Below, in pieces: positions 5,890 to 9,493 of a stretch of DNA of 9,493 nt. The notes below the pieces were generated by a model. That model had not been told where the DNA came from and made no database searches. It saw nothing but the letters and a program-made list of their open reading frames with translations. Origin of the DNA: CAYWHE01 sp964458125. GTDB taxonomy: Bacteria; Bacteroidota; Bacteroidia; AKYH767-A; OLB10. The stretch lies in the NCBI GenBank assembly GCA_964458125.1, contig CAYWHE010000157.1, forward strand, positions 1-9,493, in the 5' to 3' direction. The translations under genes and the position numbers were made by a program. Every line of letters starts with the position of its first letter. The first letter of the stretch is position 1.

Positions 5890-6492
5890 TCAGGAACTGT
5901 ATTCCCCTTTCATCATCTTTACCACGTATTTGCCGATGATGTCGAATTCGATATTCACCCGGCTGCCTTCCCGGATCCGGTTGAAGTTGGTGTACTTCCA
6001 CGTGTAGGGAATAATGGCCACCGAAAAGGCATGCGGCATGGACTTCACCACCGTCAGGCTGACCCCGTTGACGCAGATGGAACCCTTGTCAACCACCAGG
6101 TGCTGATCATCACCAGGGTAATCAAACGTATAGAGCCAGCTCCCCTCCCGGTCTTCCACCGAGGAGCAGACGGCCACCAGGTCCACATGGCCCTGCACGA
6201 TATGGCCGTCCAGCCGGCCGTTTACCAGCATGCTGCGTTCCAGGTTGACCGAGTCGTTGACAGCCAGGTCGCCCAGGTTGGTCCTGGCGAGGGTTTCGTC
6301 AATAACGGTAACCATATACGCATCCTCACGCAGCAGGATGTCCTCCACCGTCAGGCAGACCCCGTTATGGCAAATACTCTGGTCCACCTGCAGTTCATCC
6401 GTGAACGGGGCATGAATGGTCACATGCAGGTTGTTTTTTTTCCGGCTGAGGTCCACTACGGACCCCATGCATTCAATAATTCCTGTAAACAT
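5890..6492 (-). CDS. ribE: Riboflavin synthase alpha subunit
   Basis: A 200-residue riboflavin synthase, the normal length. It dismutates two molecules of 6,7-dimethyl-8-ribityllumazine into riboflavin and 5-amino-6-ribitylaminouracil, the last step of riboflavin synthesis, as a cytoplasmic homotrimer. Two tandem lumazine-binding barrels are present. The first begins MFTGIIE and contains SICHNGVCLTV (39-49, with the family cysteine at C46). The second begins GHIVQGHVD (97-104) and contains SICVNGVSLTVV (138-149). The C-terminal FDIIGKYVVKM matches the trimerisation helix region. The ATG at 6490-6492 places MFTGIIE at the extreme N-terminus, as in all members. No other rib genes or FMN riboswitch are seen nearby. 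It converges on the HU-SPOR gene with 13 bp between the stops and lies 73 bp behind the large secreted-protein gene on the same strand. Some works name this gene ribC or ribE. Confidence 0.97.
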   Translation of the reverse strand: MFTGIIECMGSVVDLSRKKNNLHVTIHAPFTDELQVDQSICHNGVCLTVEDILLREDAYMVTVIDETLARTNLGDLAVNDSVNLERSMLVNGRLDGHIVQGHVDLVAVCSSVEDREGSWLYTFDYPGDDQHLVVDKGSICVNGVSLTVVKSMPHAFSVAIIPYTWKYTNFNRIREGSRVNIEFDIIGKYVVKMMKGEYSS

Positions 6493-6531
6493 TTTCTCTT
6501 CGTTTTAAAAGTGAGACATTATGACTGGGTT

Positions 6532-6564
6532 AAAAAGTATCATCTTCATCTACCTCTTTCCAAG
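6532..6564 (-). promoter_or_regulatory. Candidate ribE promoter (CTTG-N21-TACTTTTT)
   Basis: On the minus strand, TACTTTTT (6532-6539) fits TAnnTTTG except for the last base, with CTTG (6561-6564) 21 bp upstream as a possible -33 element. The leader would be about 32-36 nt. This would let ribE be transcribed apart from the long gene upstream, whose stop is at 6566. Confidence 0.3.
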
Positions 6565-6565
6565 G

Positions 6566-9196
6566 TCAGTTCTTCCGGACCAGGTGCGTAAAACCGTTGA
6601 TGGTGCGCTTACGGATACCGTCAAAGTGGATTTCATTGACTTCGCAAATATAAAAATAAACACCGTCCGGACAATCCCCGCCCGTATTATTTATTTTCCC
6701 GTTCCAGTTGATGTCCAGGTCCGTGGTTTTGAAAACAACCTGGCCCCACCGGTTGTAAATCTTCATATCCACATCCCGGATGTTCTGGTAAGGGGGACAG
6801 AGTTTCTGCATCTCCGTGCCCGTGGTCTGGTCACAGGGGTGGAACAGGTCGTTCTGCCCGTTGTCGTCCGGGGTAAAGATATTGGGCAGGTTGTAGGCAT
6901 GGCAGGTGTCGATGCAAACGGTGGCGGGGCTGGTACTCCGGTTACCGGCCGAATCCAGGGCGATCACCTGGTAACAGCCAACCGTTACGCCCAGATTGCC
7001 ATGAATAAATGTGGTGTCATGCGCATCGTTCAGCGTAGCCAGCAATACGGGCACGGATGAACCGGGAGCGAAATAATAGACCTCATACTTCAGCACATCG
7101 TCCGCACAGGTATTGTTCGGATTGTTCCACACCAGGTAGTTTTCGAGCACGTCACAATTGCCGGAAAGATTCAGTTCAGGTGAGCAGGGAGGTACATTGT
7201 CGATGGGTGTGCCGCATTTTTCTTCGGAAAAGTTGATGATCGGATCCACAAAACCACCTCCGGAATAACCGCCCACGGACTTGACCAGGTAACAGTACTC
7301 CGTACCGTTGGCTAAATTCGTATCGGAATAAAAGGTGCCGGTCACCTGGGCGATGGAATCAAAGAGCAGGGCCGCATTCCGGCGGTACACTACATAGCGT
7401 GTATTGGTCCAGGGAACATGCTCTTCCCAGCTCAGGTTGCAGCGGTTGTCGCTGGGCGTCACGGTCAGGTAAACCGAAGAAGCCGTTTGAGAAGTCCCGA
7501 CCAGGAAACGGTTACCGGGTGAATCGTTGATGAACTCCACCCTGTAGGAATAAGGTTCACCGGCCGTATTCAGGGCGTGCAGGGTATCGGTGTACAGGGT
7601 GTCGTAAAGGCTGGGGAAGGAATCGATGAGCAGGAAATTCTGACCCGTGAAGCCGGCAGACCGGTACAATAAATATTTGTATGGGCCCGGTACCTGCAGG
7701 CTGTCGAATTCCTTGGGGCAGGACCAGGCCACATAAATGGTGCCATCGCCCGTTCCCGTGGTATTGATGCTGATGTTGGTCAGCACGGGAAGGTCGTGTT
7801 TCAGCTGGGCGCAAAACTCCACCGAGGCATAACTTTCGGCACCGTCGGCAAAAACGGCTATGACCATATAACAGTAGTTCACGCCGGGGGTAAGGCCTGC
7901 GCCTTTATTATCGTCATGGTAGGTCGTATCCATTACGTTCATAACCGTATCCAGCAGGGTGTAACCGGTATAGGCGGGCACCCCGGTTTCGCAGTAGCCG
8001 GGAACAAATCCATAGGTGCCGTTTCGCCTGTAAATGGCGTAGCCGGTGGCGTTGGTGCAGGGGCTCACCTCCCAGACCAGGTCTATGGCGTTGCCAAACG
8101 GCGTGGCGCCAGGATTCTTCGGTGCAGGCGCTACGATGCGGATGCGTACCGTTTCCAGGTCAACCAGGTTGGCGGAGGCATTGTCGTCTTCCGCTTTAAA
8201 GGTCACCTGGTAGGCGGCCTTTTTCACATGGCTGCAGTTGGTGTTCCAGGTAAATGTATCCGTGACCCCTCCCAAACCCGTAACGGGCTGCGGGAAGAAC
8301 ACGGTTCCGTCGTTGAGCAGGAAAGGAGAGCCGGTGGCCGTCATGGTGACCTGGTCGCCGGGCGTGGGATCGGTGGCGGAAACCACCAGGTTCAGAATGG
8401 TGCCGGCTTCCACGCAGGTGTCCAGCAGGCTGGTGATGACGGGCGGCTGGTTGGCGCAGTTACAAATGATGGTGATCTGCATGTCCCGTTCCACATAGCC
8501 GATCTGTATGCCGTTTCGCCATTCTTTCACGAGAAAGGCCACGTTGTATTCCCCGCAAACCTGTGGGGCATCCCACAGCAGGTCTCCCGTCAGGGCATCC
8601 AGTCCGAAAGAAGTGCTGCCCACCGGGTAGGAGTATCCGGGTATAGACAACCCGCCGGAGCCTTTGCAGAAAATCAGCTCATAAGACAGGCTGTCCCCGT
8701 CCGGGTCGTAAGCGTTGGGGTTGTGAATGAAGGGCTGGTTGATGCAGCCTTCGTCAATAGGAGGCTGCAGCAATACCGGGGAGCTGTTGAAGCCGAGAAA
8801 AGGGGACAGGATCAGCTGGGTTTCCACATAAAAGGGAACCAGGTCGGAGTTGGGGATGTTCAGCACGCCCCCGTTCCGGTTGGGATCTTCCATAAAGAGG
8901 GTATAGGTGCCGAAGGAGCCGTAGGTATGCTCGGCGTAATATTCCCGACGTTCCGTATCATTCCCTACGCTGGTAACGGAAATCATGGGGATGGAGTCGG
9001 AAGAGCCGTCACCCCAGTTCAGACCCAGGAATGGGCGTGGGATGTTAGCCGAAATCTTGGCGTAGATAACGATGGTGGCCCCGTATTTAAACTGGGTCAG
9101 GCGGGTATAGGTGATTTCTCCGGCCCTGTTGTGCGTGGCCAGAACCGACAGGGAAAACAGGATCAAACCTGTGAAAAGGAGCAGGCATTTCTTCAT
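6566..9196 (-). CDS. Large secreted multidomain protein with T9SS type B (gliding motility-associated) C-terminal sorting domain
   Basis: An 876-residue secreted protein. The signal peptide is residues 1-20 (MKKC, hydrophobic core, VLA-THNRAGEI). The mature N-terminus THNRAGEITYTRL is typical of Bacteroidota surface proteins. Residues about 21-250 are strand-rich, with a PKD/cadherin-like part (NAYDPDGDSLSYEL, 161-174). Residues 250-355 form another Ig-like segment. About 356-466, 467-574, 575-665 and 668-765 look like four fibronectin III-like repeats, each with W near the start and a YCYMV/YSYRV/YCYLV/CYQVI strand. The end is the type B sorting domain (gliding motility-associated CTD, about 770-876): PNIFTPDDNGQNDLF, IYNRWGQVVF, WNGK, CPDGVYFY and a GFTHLVRKN tail. 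The type IX system would export it to the surface or medium; an adhesin-like role is likely, and no enzyme domain is seen. The frame stays open to 9478, but the start at 9196 gives a proper signal peptide and has a promoter box just upstream. Confidence 0.9.
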   Translation of the reverse strand: MKKCLLLFTGLILFSLSVLATHNRAGEITYTRLTQFKYGATIVIYAKISANIPRPFLGLNWGDGSSDSIPMISVTSVGNDTERREYYAEHTYGSFGTYTLFMEDPNRNGGVLNIPNSDLVPFYVETQLILSPFLGFNSSPVLLQPPIDEGCINQPFIHNPNAYDPDGDSLSYELIFCKGSGGLSIPGYSYPVGSTSFGLDALTGDLLWDAPQVCGEYNVAFLVKEWRNGIQIGYVERDMQITIICNCANQPPVITSLLDTCVEAGTILNLVVSATDPTPGDQVTMTATGSPFLLNDGTVFFPQPVTGLGGVTDTFTWNTNCSHVKKAAYQVTFKAEDDNASANLVDLETVRIRIVAPAPKNPGATPFGNAIDLVWEVSPCTNATGYAIYRRNGTYGFVPGYCETGVPAYTGYTLLDTVMNVMDTTYHDDNKGAGLTPGVNYCYMVIAVFADGAESYASVEFCAQLKHDLPVLTNISINTTGTGDGTIYVAWSCPKEFDSLQVPGPYKYLLYRSAGFTGQNFLLIDSFPSLYDTLYTDTLHALNTAGEPYSYRVEFINDSPGNRFLVGTSQTASSVYLTVTPSDNRCNLSWEEHVPWTNTRYVVYRRNAALLFDSIAQVTGTFYSDTNLANGTEYCYLVKSVGGYSGGGFVDPIINFSEEKCGTPIDNVPPCSPELNLSGNCDVLENYLVWNNPNNTCADDVLKYEVYYFAPGSSVPVLLATLNDAHDTTFIHGNLGVTVGCYQVIALDSAGNRSTSPATVCIDTCHAYNLPNIFTPDDNGQNDLFHPCDQTTGTEMQKLCPPYQNIRDVDMKIYNRWGQVVFKTTDLDINWNGKINNTGGDCPDGVYFYICEVNEIHFDGIRKRTINGFTHLVRKN

Positions 9197-9227
9197 AAAG
9201 GAGCGCAACGGCTGTTGTTGTTTGGAA

Positions 9228-9235
9228 CAAAGATA
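9228..9235 (-). promoter_or_regulatory. -7 box (TATCTTTG) of the secreted-protein gene
   Basis: The minus strand reads TATCTTTG, a perfect TAnnTTTG element, 31 bp upstream of the ATG at 9196. The leader would be about 24-28 nt. It also supports the 9196 start, since any longer N-terminal extension would begin upstream of this promoter. A T-rich run (GTTTTT) about 17 bp further upstream is a weak -33 candidate. Confidence 0.55.
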
Positions 9236-9303
9236 ATCAACTAAGGGAATGTAAAAACAGGAGACGTGTAGAAAATTTGTCAGGAATGGAACCGGGATAT
9301 AAA

Positions 9304-9334
9304 TTTGATAATTAGGAATTTCGGTGTACTTTCG
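9304..9334 (+). promoter_or_regulatory. Rightward promoter, TTTG-N19-TACTTTCG
   Basis: TTTG at 9304-9307 and TACTTTCG at 9327-9334 are separated by exactly 19 bp, the classic Bacteroidota spacing; the -7 box has one mismatch. Transcription would start near 9338-9342 and leave the window to the right. No open frame of useful length follows before 9485, where ATGATGACT could begin a gene cut off by the window edge. Confidence 0.5.
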
Positions 9335-9493
9335 TAATGAAATAGGGTTGGTATTACACCGGTATGCGCGGTTTTTAAAGGATGCTTTTGATAAATTCAA
9401 AAAAGTGAACCCGGACCTGATGGGGATGGGAGATGGAAGGGAGTGTAATTTAAACTGTGCTTTTTGATGAGAGCGCATTTATAAATGATGACT
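9335..9493 (+). other. Transcribed leader or non-coding stretch, no gene recognised
   Basis: After the promoter at 9304-9334, every ATG up to 9484 opens only a short frame (for example ATG-AAA-TAG at 9337 and eight codons from 9381). I see no strong hairpin and no known riboswitch pattern. It may be a leader of about 145 nt for a gene starting at 9485, or a small RNA. Confidence 0.25.

Noticed and set aside
6031..6591. A 186-codon plus-strand frame across ribE
   Set aside because: Opposite a full-length riboflavin synthase; the sequence has no recognisable domain.
7796..9244. A 482-codon open frame on the plus strand, antisense to the secreted-protein gene
   Set aside because: Its translation is Gly/Val/His-rich without domains or a signal, and it lies wholly opposite a gene with clear signal peptide, repeats and sorting domain. 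It follows from the codon bias of the real gene.
9197..9478. N-terminal extension of 94 residues on the secreted protein
   Set aside because: It would put the signal peptide in the middle of the protein and begin upstream of the TATCTTTG promoter box; its sequence looks like translated intergenic DNA.

Overview
The window reads as a piece of chromosome from a member of the Bacteroidota. Three things point there. The large protein at 6566-9196 ends in a gliding-motility/type IX secretion (type B) sorting domain. The gene at 4752-5876 encodes an HU(CCDC81-type)-TM-SPOR protein, an architecture known mainly from this phylum. The start regions carry promoter boxes of the phylum's TAnnTTTG type and no clear Shine-Dalgarno sequences. 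Base composition is moderate in GC. The order cannot be fixed from sequence alone, but a type B sorting domain fits Sphingobacteria, Chitinophagia, Cytophagia or Flavobacteriia better than gut Bacteroides.

Layout. At 1-380 (+) is the 3' part of a DCC-family (DUF393) putative thiol-disulfide oxidoreductase. Its end overlaps, tail to tail, an outer-membrane beta-barrel gene at 364-1236 (-). Next comes a leftward gene set, in transcription order: mazG (2650-3420), a PAP2 phosphatase 9 bp behind it (1825-2640), then a small single-domain MazG-like pyrophosphohydrolase (1399-1746). Divergent from mazG is a PagL-like lipid A deacylase/acyloxyacyl hydrolase (3501-4625, +). It is followed on the same strand by the HU-SPOR protein (4752-5876). 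Riboflavin synthase (5890-6492, -) converges on that gene, and the right-hand third is one long leftward gene for a secreted multidomain adhesin-like protein (6566-9196).

How the genes relate. The two MazG-type enzymes are housecleaning NTP pyrophosphohydrolases and probably share a transcript with the PAP2 phosphatase. The envelope theme is strong: a beta-barrel, a possible lipid A deacylase, a PAP2 enzyme that could act on lipid phosphates, a septum/peptidoglycan-binding SPOR protein, and a surface or secreted T9SS substrate. Riboflavin synthase stands alone here, without other rib genes.

Regulation. Several genes have a recognisable -7 box within about 35 bp of the start codon, giving very short leaders. 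The mazG and pagL-like promoters are back to back with overlapping -33 regions. A well-formed rightward promoter at 9304-9334 has no recognisable gene after it before the window ends. I found no tRNA, rRNA, CRISPR array, insertion sequence or defence system. This is mostly ordinary core-type Bacteroidota chromosome.
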